Assembly: GCF_903469665.1 (NCBI RefSeq)
Contig: NZ_CAGKLC010000010.1
Location: forward strand, 20,878-84,877
DNA: 64,000 bases
Source: Flavobacterium sp. UGB4466
Lineage (GTDB): Bacteria > Bacteroidota > Bacteroidia > Flavobacteriales > Flavobacteriaceae
Direction: 5' to 3'
The notes beneath the pieces were generated by a model, which had not been told where the DNA came from, made no database searches, and saw only the letters and a program-made list of their open reading frames with translations. A program made the position numbers and the translations under genes. Shown piece after piece: positions 33,540 through 42,470 of the stretch (the stretch's first letter is position 1; each line of letters begins with the position of its first letter).

Positions 33540-34538
33540 TTGAAAACAAGAATCGCTATAAACGGTTTTGGAAGAATAGGCCGAAATTTATTTCGCTTAC
33601 TTTTAAACCATCCTGAAATTGAAGTAATTGCCATTAACGACATTGCTGACAACAAAACCATGTCGCATTTGATAAAATACGACAGCATTCACGGAGTCTT
33701 ACCTTTTAAAGTCAGTCATGACGAAGAAGGAATTATTGTTGATGGAAAACATTTTTTCTTTTTTCATGAAAAAAGTATCTCTAATCTGGATTGGAAAAGC
33801 CACAATATAGATTTGGTAATTGAATCAACAGGAAAGTTTAAAACACACGAAGAACTAAACGCCCATATTGAAGCCGGAGCAAAAAAGGTAATCCTTTCGG
33901 CTCCATCAGAAGTTGACACCATCAAAACAGTAGTATTAGGAGTTAACGAAGCCATTCTTGACGGAAGCGAAAACATTGTTTCGAATGCAAGCTGTACGAC
34001 AAACAATGCGGCTCCAATGATAAAAATCATCGATGAACTGTGTGGAATTGAGCAGGCTTATATCACAACTATACACTCTTACACCACAGACCAAAGCCTT
34101 CATGACCAACCACATAAGGACTTACGTCGTGCAAGAGGGGCAAGCCAGTCGATTGTTCCAACAACTACAGGTGCAGCTAAGGCATTAACAAAAATTTTCC
34201 CTAACTTGCATCATAAAATCGGAGGATGTGGAATTCGCGTTCCTGTTCCCGATGGTTCCTTAACAGACATCACGTTTAACGTAAAACGTGCTGTTACGAT
34301 TGAAGAAATAAATAAAGCATTTGAAGAAGCCTCAAAAACAAATTTAAAAGGAATACTGGATTACACGGAAGATCCAATTGTTTCTGTTGATGTAATTGGC
34401 AACACACATTCGTGTTTGTTTGATGCTCAATTAACTTCGGTTATTGACAAAATGGTAAAGGTTGTGGGTTGGTACGATAACGAAATTGGATACTCATCAA
34501 GATTGATCGATTTAATTTTACTAATAAGAAAAACCTAA
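33540..34538 (+). CDS. gap: Glyceraldehyde-3-phosphate dehydrogenase, type I
   Basis: The 332-residue enzyme has the NAD-binding start KTRIAINGFGRIGRN, active-site Cys152 in SNASCTTN and His179 in TTIHSYTTDQ, and the C-terminal VGWYDNEIGYSSR. The first codon is TTG at 33540; no ATG is available at the correct position, and the N-terminus matches the family. A second gap paralogue probably exists elsewhere, as in most Flavobacteriaceae, so this copy may be the glycolytic or the gluconeogenic form. The histidine-kinase gene starts 26 bp later. Confidence 0.93.
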   Translation: MKTRIAINGFGRIGRNLFRLLLNHPEIEVIAINDIADNKTMSHLIKYDSIHGVLPFKVSHDEEGIIVDGKHFFFFHEKSISNLDWKSHNIDLVIESTGKFKTHEELNAHIEAGAKKVILSAPSEVDTIKTVVLGVNEAILDGSENIVSNASCTTNNAAPMIKIIDELCGIEQAYITTIHSYTTDQSLHDQPHKDLRRARGASQSIVPTTTGAAKALTKIFPNLHHKIGGCGIRVPVPDGSLTDITFNVKRAVTIEEINKAFEEASKTNLKGILDYTEDPIVSVDVIGNTHSCLFDAQLTSVIDKMVKVVGWYDNEIGYSSRLIDLILLIRKT

Positions 34539-34564
34539 GATTCATTGTAAAAGCATTGCCATAC

Positions 34565-36733
34565 ATGAAACATTATCTTTTTATTGTTGTTTGTCTATTA
34601 AATTCGTTTTTGTACTCTCAATCTAAAAAGAGTACGGATAGCATTTCCTATTACAACAAACTAACGGACACCAATCTCAGCAATAAAAAATACGAAAAGG
34701 CAATTTATTACACCGAAAAATCAATTGATTTTTGCGAGGCGAACAATAAATTAGAGAACCTGGCCAATCAGACTTTTAAGCTTGGGAAAATTTATTACCA
34801 TCAAAAAAATTACGCAGAAGCTCTAAAAAACTTTCATAAAAGCGTTGCTTTGTTTGAAAACACAAAGCCAACCTGCACAAAAGTTTTGGCATTGCACTAT
34901 ATTGGTCTAACCAATACCACAAAAAGCAATTACGAAACTGCGGCAATCTACTACCGAAAAGCCGAAGAGCTTTTAAACCAGTTAAAGATTAAGGATCATG
35001 CTGAAATACTAAGCTATCAAAAAGCAATAGCTCTAAAAACCGCTAAAAACCTGCCTTTAGCAGCTGAAACTTTTCACAAAATAACACAACGGCCGGACAA
35101 TACTGAAATCCTAAAAACCAAAGCCGATTCGTATTATCAACTAGGCTTACTCGAAACACAACTGAAACGAAATGATTCGGCTATAGTCTATTTTGAAAAT
35201 GCTTTAAATTATAATGCCAAAACAAATAATCTGGCCCAAAAATCAAAAATCGTTCTGGCAATCAGTCAATATTACAGGCAAAACAAAAAATTCGATCTTG
35301 CTTACTCGTACCTGGAAGAACATTATCAGTTAGAGAATTACGTCTTAAAGCTAAAAAACACTCAAACGGATCACGATGAATTCGAAAAATTCAAGAAGAA
35401 CGAGTCCTTAAAAGCCAGTATTAAAAAGGAAAGCGAAGAAAAAATTCAGCTAAAAACCTACCGGTATTCCAAACTGGTAAGTATTCTGGCCATTGCCCTT
35501 ATCTCGATCTTATCTCTTTTGAGTTTAGCATTGTACAAAAACAACATTATTAGAAATCAGAATAATTTACTGTTAAGAGAGAAAAACAAAGAACTCATTC
35601 TGGCCAAAAATAAAGCTGAAAAGGCCTCTAAAGCCCGATCTGAGTTTTTATCGACTGTAAGTCATGAGCTGCGAACTCCTTTAAATGCCATTAACGGAAT
35701 CACTCATTTATTACTGGAAGATAACCCTAAGAAAAAACAACTCAAATATTTAGAATCTTTGAAGTTCTCGGGAAATTACCTGACTACTTTTATCAATGAG
35801 ATTCTGGAAATCAATAAAATTGATTCGACAAAGGTCGAAATAGAAAACATAAGCTTTAACCTGAAAGAGCTTCTTTTTAACATTCAGAGCTCTTTAAAGG
35901 AACTGGCTACCGCCAACAAAAACTACTTTAACCTTGAAATAGACGAGGCTATTCCGGATAATATAATTGGAGACCCTACAAAACTGTCCCAAATCATCCT
36001 GAATTTAATCAACAATGCTTTAAAATTTACTCAAAACGGACATGTCAATGTAATTGCAAAATTATATGAATTGGAAGAAGACAACACAACCATTTACTTT
36101 GAGATTGTAGACACTGGAATTGGCATCCCGGAAGATAAGCTTCAGACTGTTTTTGAAAGTTTTTCACAAGGATCAATAGAAGTAAACAGAAAATATGGCG
36201 GAACCGGCCTTGGACTTACGATTGTCAAAAAACTAATTGAGCTTTTGGGTGGAGAGATCAAACTAAAAAGTGAAGTTGGCAAGGGTTCAACTTTTACATT
36301 CAAACTAAATTTTAAGATCAATAAAGAACAATTGAAAACGATTGAAGAAATAAAACCATACAACGACGTACAATTAAACAACAAATCAATTCTGTTGATC
36401 GAGGACAACAAAATCAATCAAATGATTACTCGAAAAATGCTTGAAAATAAAAACATCAGCTGCGAAATCATCGACAACGGTGAAGATGCGGTTGAGCTTT
36501 TAAAAGTAAAACGTTTTGACATGATTCTCATGGATGTTCATTTACCGGGAATCAACGGAACAACGGCTACAAAACTTATCAGAGAGTTTGACAAAACCAC
36601 TCCGATTATTGCCCTTACAGCTATTTCACTAGACGAAAACAGAGACATGCTGCTGTCTTACGGAATGAACGATGTGATTACAAAACCATTTGTTCCGGAC
36701 GAATTCTACAGTATTATAGCCCGTTTTTTTTAG
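34565..36733 (+). CDS. Hybrid sensor histidine kinase with periplasmic TPR domain
   Basis: The 722-residue protein (ATG at 34565; an in-frame TTG at 34556 is less likely) has a signal peptide, TPR repeats (about 25-270; YYQLGLLETQLKRNDSAIVYFENAL), a membrane helix (about 300-320), a coiled linker, a HisKA domain with phospho-acceptor His367 (SHELRTPLN), an HATPase domain (NLINNALKFTQ; GTGLGLTIVKKLIELLGG) and a C-terminal receiver domain with Asp657 (LMDVHLPG). No DNA-binding output is present, so the phosphate is probably passed on to another protein. The signal sensed is unknown. Confidence 0.93.
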   Translation: MKHYLFIVVCLLNSFLYSQSKKSTDSISYYNKLTDTNLSNKKYEKAIYYTEKSIDFCEANNKLENLANQTFKLGKIYYHQKNYAEALKNFHKSVALFENTKPTCTKVLALHYIGLTNTTKSNYETAAIYYRKAEELLNQLKIKDHAEILSYQKAIALKTAKNLPLAAETFHKITQRPDNTEILKTKADSYYQLGLLETQLKRNDSAIVYFENALNYNAKTNNLAQKSKIVLAISQYYRQNKKFDLAYSYLEEHYQLENYVLKLKNTQTDHDEFEKFKKNESLKASIKKESEEKIQLKTYRYSKLVSILAIALISILSLLSLALYKNNIIRNQNNLLLREKNKELILAKNKAEKASKARSEFLSTVSHELRTPLNAINGITHLLLEDNPKKKQLKYLESLKFSGNYLTTFINEILEINKIDSTKVEIENISFNLKELLFNIQSSLKELATANKNYFNLEIDEAIPDNIIGDPTKLSQIILNLINNALKFTQNGHVNVIAKLYELEEDNTTIYFEIVDTGIGIPEDKLQTVFESFSQGSIEVNRKYGGTGLGLTIVKKLIELLGGEIKLKSEVGKGSTFTFKLNFKINKEQLKTIEEIKPYNDVQLNNKSILLIEDNKINQMITRKMLENKNISCEIIDNGEDAVELLKVKRFDMILMDVHLPGINGTTATKLIREFDKTTPIIALTAISLDENRDMLLSYGMNDVITKPFVPDEFYSIIARFF

Positions 36734-36748
36734 AAAGATACTAAGGAG

Positions 36749-37780
36749 CTAAGGCTCTAAGTCACTACGTTTTTTTTGTACATACTCCAGAATCGCAGTG
36801 TCAAAATTTTGACTGTTATTGATAAACGTACTTTTTATTGGCAAATAATACAATTGTGAAATCAATTTGGAATCTTTCAGCCGAACATAGTCTTTTTCTG
36901 TTGTAATGATTTTTCTATGATTGGCTTTTTCCAGAATATTGGTCACATCTGCATCAGAAAAATGATGATGATCGGAAAAAGTCAAACAGTCATCTTTTTC
37001 ATTTTTCAAGTAATCAAAAAACGGTGCAGGTTTTGCGATTCCGGCTAAAAGCAATTTTGATTCTGATTGAATATCTTTTACAGCAAGTTGCTCTTCTTCA
37101 CTATAAATAAAATCATCATAGTTAATAAACGTAAAATACAGCCGCTGGGAGCTCCTTAACTTTAATTTCGACCTAATTTCTTCCTGCTTTCCTTCAGACA
37201 GTTCTTTTGGACATTTTGTTATAATTACAATATTGGCACGATCAGCCCCACTTCGACTCTCGCGCAGATTTCCGGTTGGCAGCATAAAATCATCTGTATA
37301 CAAATCATCATAGGAGCTTAACAGAATATAAAACCCGGCTTTCACTTTTCGGTGCTGATAGGCATCGTCCAACAAAATCACTTCGGGTTTTTCTTTTTGC
37401 GAAAGCAATTGTGTAATTCCGTTTCTTCTGTTCGCATCAACAGCCACCTGAATATTGGGAAACTTTTGATAAAACTGAAACGGTTCATCGCCTAAGATTT
37501 CGGCATTAGAATTATCACTAGCTAATACATAACCTTCTGATTTTCTTTTGTAGCCCCTGCTTAAAGTGGCAACTTTATATTTCTGAGATAACAATCGGAT
37601 AAGATATTCTATTTGTGGTGTTTTACCTGTCCCGCCAACACTAAGATTTCCAACCGCAATAACCGGAATATCAAATGAAGTCGATTTTAAAATTCCTTTG
37701 TCGAAAAGAAAATTTCTCACTGCAGTGACACATCCGTATAAAATCGCAAACGGGAAAAGTATTTTTCTAAGTACATTCAT
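36749..37780 (-). CDS. lpxK: Tetraacyldisaccharide 4'-kinase
   Basis: The 343-residue protein phosphorylates the lipid A precursor at the inner membrane. It has an N-terminal hydrophobic segment (ILFPFAILYGCVTAVRNFLF), Walker A VGGTGKT at residues 48-54, VILLDDAYQHRKV and the C-terminal KIITTEKDYVRL. It is convergent with the histidine kinase with only 15 bp between stops and no visible terminator. Confidence 0.93.
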   Translation of the reverse strand: MNVLRKILFPFAILYGCVTAVRNFLFDKGILKSTSFDIPVIAVGNLSVGGTGKTPQIEYLIRLLSQKYKVATLSRGYKRKSEGYVLASDNSNAEILGDEPFQFYQKFPNIQVAVDANRRNGITQLLSQKEKPEVILLDDAYQHRKVKAGFYILLSSYDDLYTDDFMLPTGNLRESRSGADRANIVIITKCPKELSEGKQEEIRSKLKLRSSQRLYFTFINYDDFIYSEEEQLAVKDIQSESKLLLAGIAKPAPFFDYLKNEKDDCLTFSDHHHFSDADVTNILEKANHRKIITTEKDYVRLKDSKLISQLYYLPIKSTFINNSQNFDTAILEYVQKKRSDLEP

Positions 37781-37816
37781 TTTACGAAAGTATAATATTT
37801 TTCGTTAATTTGTTTT

Positions 37817-37900
37817 ATGAATTTGATTCAGGTTCCACGTTTCAGATTTTCCAGCAACAGGAAACTTGAAACCAATAAAACCTGAAACTTCAAACAAAAA
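37817..37900. repeat. Word-repeat palindrome upstream of the Nif3 gene
   Basis: GGTTCC, GTTTCAG and their complements GGAAAC, CTGAAAC recur in an imperfect inverted arrangement with GAAACnn words at 7-8 nt spacing. The same GAAACTT/AAGTTTC words build the folD-ffh terminator at 47656-47711. Confidence 0.5.
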
Positions 37901-37906
37901 GTAGAA

Positions 37907-39001
37907 ATGAAAATCAAAGAAATATTAGCTGTTCTGGAAGAAATGGCTCCTTTGGCTTATGCCGAAGATTTTGACAATGTCGGACTCTTAGTGGGTGATA
38001 CCGAAACGAAAAGTACCGGAGTTTTGGTTTGCCATGATGCTTTAGAAACTGTAATCGAAGAAGCAATAGCCAAAAACTGTAATCTGGTAGTTTGCTTTCA
38101 TCCTATTTTATTTTCGGGAATTAAAAAAATAACCGGTAAAAACTATGTGGAGCGTGCCATTTTAAAGGCAATCAAAAACGACATCGCTATTTATGCCGTT
38201 CATACTGCATTAGACAACCATTCTCAGGGAGTTAATAAAATATTTTGTGATGCTTTAGGCCTGATCAACACTAAAGTCTTAATCCCTAAACAAAGTTTCA
38301 TTCAAAAGTTGATTACCTATACCACCCCTGATAATTCAGAAAAAGTTCGCAATGCTATGTTTCAGGCCGGCGCTGGTACGATTGGAAATTATGACAACTG
38401 TAGTTTTAATACCGAAGGCTTTTTTACTTTTCAGGGAAATGAAAACAGCAATCCTGTAATTGGTGAAAGAGGAAAACTACATACAGGAACTGAAATAAAA
38501 ATCGAAGTTGTATTTGAAAAACACTTACAGTCTAAAATTTTAAAAGCTTTATTTTCCAGCCATATTTACGAGGAAGTAGCTTATGAAATTTATGATCTGA
38601 AAAATGCCCATCAAAATATTGGATTGGGAATGATTGGTGAATTTGAAACTGAAATGGATGAAAAAGACTTTTTATATTCCGTAAAAGACAAAATGATTGC
38701 AGACGGAATTCGTCATTCTGCTTTTTTAGGAAAAAAAATAAAGAAAGTCGCTGTTTTAGGCGGCTCAGGAAGTTTTGCTATAAAAAATGCTATTCAGGCA
38801 GGGGCAGATGCTTTTTTAACTGCCGATTTAAAATACCATCAATTTTACGAAGCAGAAAACCGACTTCTTTTAGCCGATATTGGTCATTTTGAGAGCGAAC
38901 GGTATACAAAAAACTATATTGTTGATTATCTTCGAAAAAAAATCCTTAATTTTGCCATCATTTTATCAGAAGAAAATACAAATCCAGTTAAGTACTTATA
39001 A
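37907..39001 (+). CDS. Nif3-like dinuclear metal-centre hexameric protein
   Basis: The 364-residue protein belongs to the Nif3/YbgI family. Conserved metal-binding stretches are visible: CHDALETVIEEA, CFHPILFSGIKK, HTALDNHSQGVNKIF near the N-terminus and ADLKYHQFYEAE with GHFESE near the C-terminus. The central insertion (about 125-230) is the extra domain seen in long family members. The family has been annotated as GTP cyclohydrolase 1 type 2 but the physiological role is unclear. The coiled-coil protein gene begins 4 bp later. Confidence 0.92.
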   Translation: MKIKEILAVLEEMAPLAYAEDFDNVGLLVGDTETKSTGVLVCHDALETVIEEAIAKNCNLVVCFHPILFSGIKKITGKNYVERAILKAIKNDIAIYAVHTALDNHSQGVNKIFCDALGLINTKVLIPKQSFIQKLITYTTPDNSEKVRNAMFQAGAGTIGNYDNCSFNTEGFFTFQGNENSNPVIGERGKLHTGTEIKIEVVFEKHLQSKILKALFSSHIYEEVAYEIYDLKNAHQNIGLGMIGEFETEMDEKDFLYSVKDKMIADGIRHSAFLGKKIKKVAVLGGSGSFAIKNAIQAGADAFLTADLKYHQFYEAENRLLLADIGHFESERYTKNYIVDYLRKKILNFAIILSEENTNPVKYL

Positions 39002-39005
39002 GAAT

Positions 39006-39785
39006 ATGGCGAATACGAAAGAATTAAGTGTTGAGGACAAGTTAAGAGCAATATACGATTTACAGCTTATTGACTCCCGAATTGACGAAATCAGAAACGT
39101 AAGAGGAGAACTTCCTTTAGAAGTAGAAGATTTAGAAGATGAAGTTGCTGGTTTAAGCACACGTTCAGAGAAACTGAAAGGAGAACTTGAAGTGATTGAA
39201 GAGCAAATCAAAGGGAAGAAAATTGCCATTGATGAGCACAAAGAGGTGATCAAAAAATACACGAAACAACAAGAATCAGTTCGTAATAACAGAGAATTTA
39301 ATTCTTTGACTAAAGAGGTTGAATTTCAGGAATTAGAAATTCAATTGGCTGAAAAGCAAATCAAAGAAATGAAAGCTTCTATCGAACATAAAAAAGAAGT
39401 TATTTCTAATTTAAAAGAAAAACTTGACGCAAAAAGTTCGCATTTAAAACATAAAAAATCTGAACTGGATGCGATTATGGCTGAAACTCAAAAAGAAGAA
39501 ATCTTCTTAACGGAGAAATCAGCAGAGTTTGCTTCACAAATCGAAGAGCGTTTATTAGCGGCTTACAACAGAATCAGAAGCAGTGTTCGTAATGGTTTAG
39601 CGGTAGTATCTATCGAAAGAGGAGCTTCAGCGGGATCGTTCTTTACAATTCCTCCACAAACTCAGGTGGAAATTGCTTCAAGAAAAAAAATCATCACTGA
39701 TGAGCACTCTGGAAGAATTCTGGTTGACAGCGCATTAGCTGAAGAAGAAAAAGAAAAAATGGAACAATTGTTCTCTAAAATCTAA
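39006..39785 (+). CDS. Coiled-coil protein of the C4-type zinc-ribbon family, cysteines lost
   Basis: The 259-residue protein starts at the ATG at 39006, giving MANTKELSVEDKLRAIYDLQLID; longer in-frame openings overlap the Nif3 gene and are not credible. Residues about 15-180 form a long coiled coil. The C-terminal part has the family frame (FFTIPPQTQVEI, then HSGRILV) but the usual CGGC and CxxCGRIL cysteines are replaced (GASAGSFF and DEHSGRIL), so it cannot bind zinc in the usual way. It is co-transcribed with the Nif3 gene, a conserved pairing. Function is unknown. Confidence 0.88.
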   Translation: MANTKELSVEDKLRAIYDLQLIDSRIDEIRNVRGELPLEVEDLEDEVAGLSTRSEKLKGELEVIEEQIKGKKIAIDEHKEVIKKYTKQQESVRNNREFNSLTKEVEFQELEIQLAEKQIKEMKASIEHKKEVISNLKEKLDAKSSHLKHKKSELDAIMAETQKEEIFLTEKSAEFASQIEERLLAAYNRIRSSVRNGLAVVSIERGASAGSFFTIPPQTQVEIASRKKIITDEHSGRILVDSALAEEEKEKMEQLFSKI

Positions 39786-39791
39786 ATAACT

Positions 39792-39819
39792 GTCCCGATC
39801 TGATCGGGACTTTTTTTTT
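39792..39819 (+). terminator. Terminator of the Nif3/coiled-coil operon
   Basis: GTCCCGAT (39792-39799) pairs with ATCGGGAC (39803-39810), a 3-nt loop, followed by nine T. Confidence 0.9.
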
Positions 39820-39840
39820 GCGTCTAAGCACTATTTCTTT

Positions 39841-39924
39841 GCCACGAACTACACTAATTTTGCCAATTTCTATTTTGATACAGTAAAGAATAAAAATTCG
39901 CGCTAAATTTGTGTAATTCGTGGC
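39841..39924. repeat. GCCACGAATT-type inverted repeat
   Basis: Arms 39841-39860 and 39905-39924 pair imperfectly and begin and end with GCCACGAA / TTCGTGGC. This is the same word family as the duplicated hairpin at 22474-22523, in a longer-loop version. Confidence 0.6.
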
Positions 39925-39978
39925 GAAACTTTTTTAGGTCGATTCCCGAATATTATTTTTATCACTAAATTATTTGTT

Positions 39979-40833
39979 TTGGGAATTAAAAAAGGAATCC
40001 GTTTTATCACTTTAAAATCGGTTGGGTCTTATATTAACTTTTTGAGCTATGTTCGTCCGCAAAAAGCGATGGAGCTTTCTTATGCCCTTTTTAGCCAACC
40101 CAGAATTGGAAGACTAAAGAAAGAAGCACTGCCCAAAGTATTAAGAAATACAGAAACAGAGACGTTTCACCATAACGAACATCATTTTCAAACGTATGTC
40201 TGGAAAGGTAACGAAACCAAAATATTGCTTGTTCACGGTTGGGAAAGTAATGCTTCGCGTTGGAAAAAAACCTTACCGCACCTTCAAAAATCAGGCAGTA
40301 CCATTATTGCAATTGATGCTCCGGCACACGGACAAAGCAGCGGTAAAGAATTTAACGTTCCTCTGTATGCTGAATTTATCAATAAAGCGGTCGAAAAATA
40401 CCAGCCTGCCATTATTATTGGTCATTCCATCGGTGGCGCAGCATGTGTCTATCATCAGTATTTGTTTCCCCACACCAGCATCAACAAAATGGTCATTCTG
40501 GGAGCTCCCTCTGATCTAAAAACACTGATTGACAATTATATCTCAATGTTAAGCCTGAACACCAAAATGTTTTCACTTTTGGAAAGTAAATTCATGAATC
40601 GTTTCAATTTTAAACTGGAAGATTTTTCAGGACAGCGTTTTGCCTCAGAATTTAATGTTTCGGGGTTAATTGCCCACGACACTTCAGACAAGATTGTTGC
40701 TTTTGAGGAGGGCAAAAAAATCGCCAGTCATTGGAAAAACAGTCAGTTTATTGAAACTAAAGGCTTGGGTCACGGAATGCATGACGATGAATTGTATCAA
40801 AAGGTTATTGAGTTTTTGTTTGCTTCTAAATAA
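39979..40833 (+). CDS. Alpha/beta hydrolase
   Basis: The 284-residue protein has the hydrolase elements VHGWES (oxyanion region), nucleophile Ser150 in IIIGHSIGGAA, an Asp in HDTSDKIVAFEEG and a His in GLGHGMHDD. The start is TTG at 39979; the first ATG downstream would remove about 30 residues that look family-like (IRFITLKSVGSYINFLSY). There is no signal peptide. Substrate unknown; esterase or lipase-like activity is possible. Confidence 0.85.
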   Translation: MGIKKGIRFITLKSVGSYINFLSYVRPQKAMELSYALFSQPRIGRLKKEALPKVLRNTETETFHHNEHHFQTYVWKGNETKILLVHGWESNASRWKKTLPHLQKSGSTIIAIDAPAHGQSSGKEFNVPLYAEFINKAVEKYQPAIIIGHSIGGAACVYHQYLFPHTSINKMVILGAPSDLKTLIDNYISMLSLNTKMFSLLESKFMNRFNFKLEDFSGQRFASEFNVSGLIAHDTSDKIVAFEEGKKIASHWKNSQFIETKGLGHGMHDDELYQKVIEFLFASK

Positions 40834-40834
40834 A

Positions 40835-40947
40835 GGTGCTAAGGTTCTAAGATGCTAAGATCCTAAGGTTAAAAAATCCAACAATCTAACAATCCAATCA
40901 TCCAAGAATCTAAAGATCTAAGAAGTCTAACCATCTAATAATCTAAA
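40835..40947. repeat. Degenerate octamer array before the monooxygenase-fold gene
   Basis: CTAAGnnn octamers (GTT, ATG, ATC variants) are followed by nATCTAAn octamers. The array ends AAGTCTAACCATC, exactly as the larger array at 41300-41560 ends, so the gene at 40952-41299 is flanked by two related arrays. Confidence 0.8.
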
Positions 40948-40951
40948 AAAA

Positions 40952-41299
40952 ATGATCGCTGTAATTTTTGAAGTAATTCCAAACGAAGGAAAAAAAGAAG
41001 AGTATCTGTCTATTGCCGCAAGTTTACGACCGGAATTAGACAAGATAGAAGGTTTTATATCAATCGAACGCTTTCAGAGTTTCAGTGACCCTGAGAAAGT
41101 TTTGTCATTGTCCTTTTGGAAAGACGAAGAAAGCGTTCAACAATGGAGAAATTTAGAAATGCATCGCCATGCACAAGCCAGGGGACGTAAAGAAATTTTT
41201 AAAGATTATCACTTACGAATTGCCGCCGTAGTTCGAGATTACGGAATGTTTGACCGCGAAGAAACCCCTACAGACAGTTCCGATTTTCATAAGAAGTAA
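40952..41299 (+). CDS. Antibiotic biosynthesis monooxygenase (ABM)-domain protein
   Basis: The 115-residue protein has a single dimeric alpha-beta barrel ABM domain: VIFEVIPNEGKKEEYLSIAASLRPELDKIEGFISIERFQSF and LSLSFWKDEESVQQWRNLEMHRHAQARGR. The His and Trp of the second half are conserved in the family. Reported members degrade or oxidise quinones or haem, but many are uncharacterised, and nothing nearby names a substrate. It is flanked by related octamer arrays. Confidence 0.87.
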   Translation: MIAVIFEVIPNEGKKEEYLSIAASLRPELDKIEGFISIERFQSFSDPEKVLSLSFWKDEESVQQWRNLEMHRHAQARGRKEIFKDYHLRIAAVVRDYGMFDREETPTDSSDFHKK

Positions 41300-41560
41300 A
41301 GGTTCTGAGGTACTGAGGTACTGAGGTTCTAAGGTTCTAAGGTTCTGAGATGCTAAGTTTCTAAGGTTAAAATCTAACAATCTAACAATCTAAAAATCTA
41401 ATAATCTAAATATCTAATTATCTAAATATCTAATAATCTAACAATCTAAAGATCTAATAATCTAATAATCTAAATATCTAACAATCTAAATATCTAATAA
41501 TCTAAGAAGTCTAACCATCCAACCATCTAATAATCTAAGAAGTCTAACGACCCAAGAAGT
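41300..41560. repeat. Long degenerate octamer array upstream of rluF
   Basis: About seven units of the CTnAGnnn/CTGAGnnn type are followed by more than twenty contiguous units of the form nATCTAAn (variants AATCTAAC, TATCTAAT, GATCTAAT). The period is 8 nt nearly throughout. Units touch each other, with no spacers. There is no gene in this gap. Confidence 0.88.
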
Positions 41561-41572
41561 CCAAATTTTGAC

Positions 41573-41580
41573 TACTTTTG
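41573..41580 (+). promoter_or_regulatory. Candidate -7 box 4 bp before the rluF start
   Basis: TACTTTTG fits TAnnTTTG and ends four bases before the ATG at 41585, the same spacing as at 22799-22806. It predicts a leaderless transcript if active. A -33 TTG is not evident. Confidence 0.35.
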
Positions 41581-41584
41581 CACT

Positions 41585-42397
41585 ATGGAAGAGAATTTAA
41601 AACGTCTGAATAAATTTATAGGAGAAACAGGATACTGTTCTCGTCGTGAAGCCGATAAACTTATTGAAGAAGGACGCGTAACAATAAATGGTGCTGTACC
41701 GGAAATGGGAACAAAGGTTTCGCAGGATGATGAAGTACGTATCGATGGAAAGCTGATTGTCGAGAAAAACGAAAAAATGGTTTATTTAGCGTTCAACAAA
41801 CCTGTTGGAATTGAATGTACAACCAATCTTGAGGTTCGAAATAATATTGTAGATTATATCAATTATCCTAAACGTATTTTCCCGATTGGACGTTTGGACA
41901 AAGCGAGTGAAGGATTGATTTTTATGACTAATGATGGTGATATTGTCAACAAAATTCTACGCGCACGAAACAATCACGAAAAAGAATATACCGTTACGGT
42001 TAACAAACCTATTACCGATCGTTTTATACAGCGAATGGGAAATGGTGTTCCAATTTTGGACACGGTTACCCGAAAATGCAAAGTAGAACAAATTAGTAAA
42101 TACACCTTCAAAATTATTCTGACCCAAGGTCTGAACCGTCAGATTCGTAGAATGTGTGAATATTTAGGATACGATGTAACTGCTTTAAAACGTATCCGCA
42201 TCATCAACATCTCATTGGATGTTCCGGTGGGTCGTTATCGTGATTTAACCGATGCTGAAATTAAAGAACTGAATCATTTGATCGCACCGTCCAGTAAAAC
42301 AGAGGAAGCCAGTCTCCCAAAAGAGGAAGCTCCAAAACGTAGAACCGAATTTATTTCGAAACACGATCCCCGATTTAAAAAAAGAGGAGACTATTAA
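41585..42397 (+). CDS. rluF: 23S rRNA pseudouridine synthase, RluF type
   Basis: The 270-residue protein has an N-terminal S4 RNA-binding domain (RLNKFIGETGYCSRREADKLIEEGRVTING) and a pseudouridine synthase domain with catalytic Asp105 in PIGRLDKASEGLIF and the LTQGLNRQIRRMCEYLGYDV motif. Sequence details (NKPVGIECTTN, THxQ-like GLNRQIRRM) match RluF better than RsuA. It modifies large-subunit rRNA. The last 30 residues are a charged tail. Confidence 0.9.
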   Translation: MEENLKRLNKFIGETGYCSRREADKLIEEGRVTINGAVPEMGTKVSQDDEVRIDGKLIVEKNEKMVYLAFNKPVGIECTTNLEVRNNIVDYINYPKRIFPIGRLDKASEGLIFMTNDGDIVNKILRARNNHEKEYTVTVNKPITDRFIQRMGNGVPILDTVTRKCKVEQISKYTFKIILTQGLNRQIRRMCEYLGYDVTALKRIRIINISLDVPVGRYRDLTDAEIKELNHLIAPSSKTEEASLPKEEAPKRRTEFISKHDPRFKKRGDY

Positions 42398-42411
42398 AAT
42401 ATTCGCATAAA

Positions 42412-42443
42412 AAAATCCCTTTCGATAAAACGAAAGGGATTTT
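42412..42443. terminator. Bidirectional terminator between rluF and corA
   Basis: AAAATCCCTTTCG (42412-42424) pairs exactly with CGAAAGGGATTTT (42431-42443) between the convergent genes. Confidence 0.9.
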
Positions 42444-42470
42444 CTTTAATATGAGAAATTGTATTTTTTA

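Noticed and set aside
41300..41560. Possible CRISPR array
   Set aside because: The repeated words are contiguous 8-nt units with no spacers, no 25-40 nt direct repeats and no cas genes nearby.
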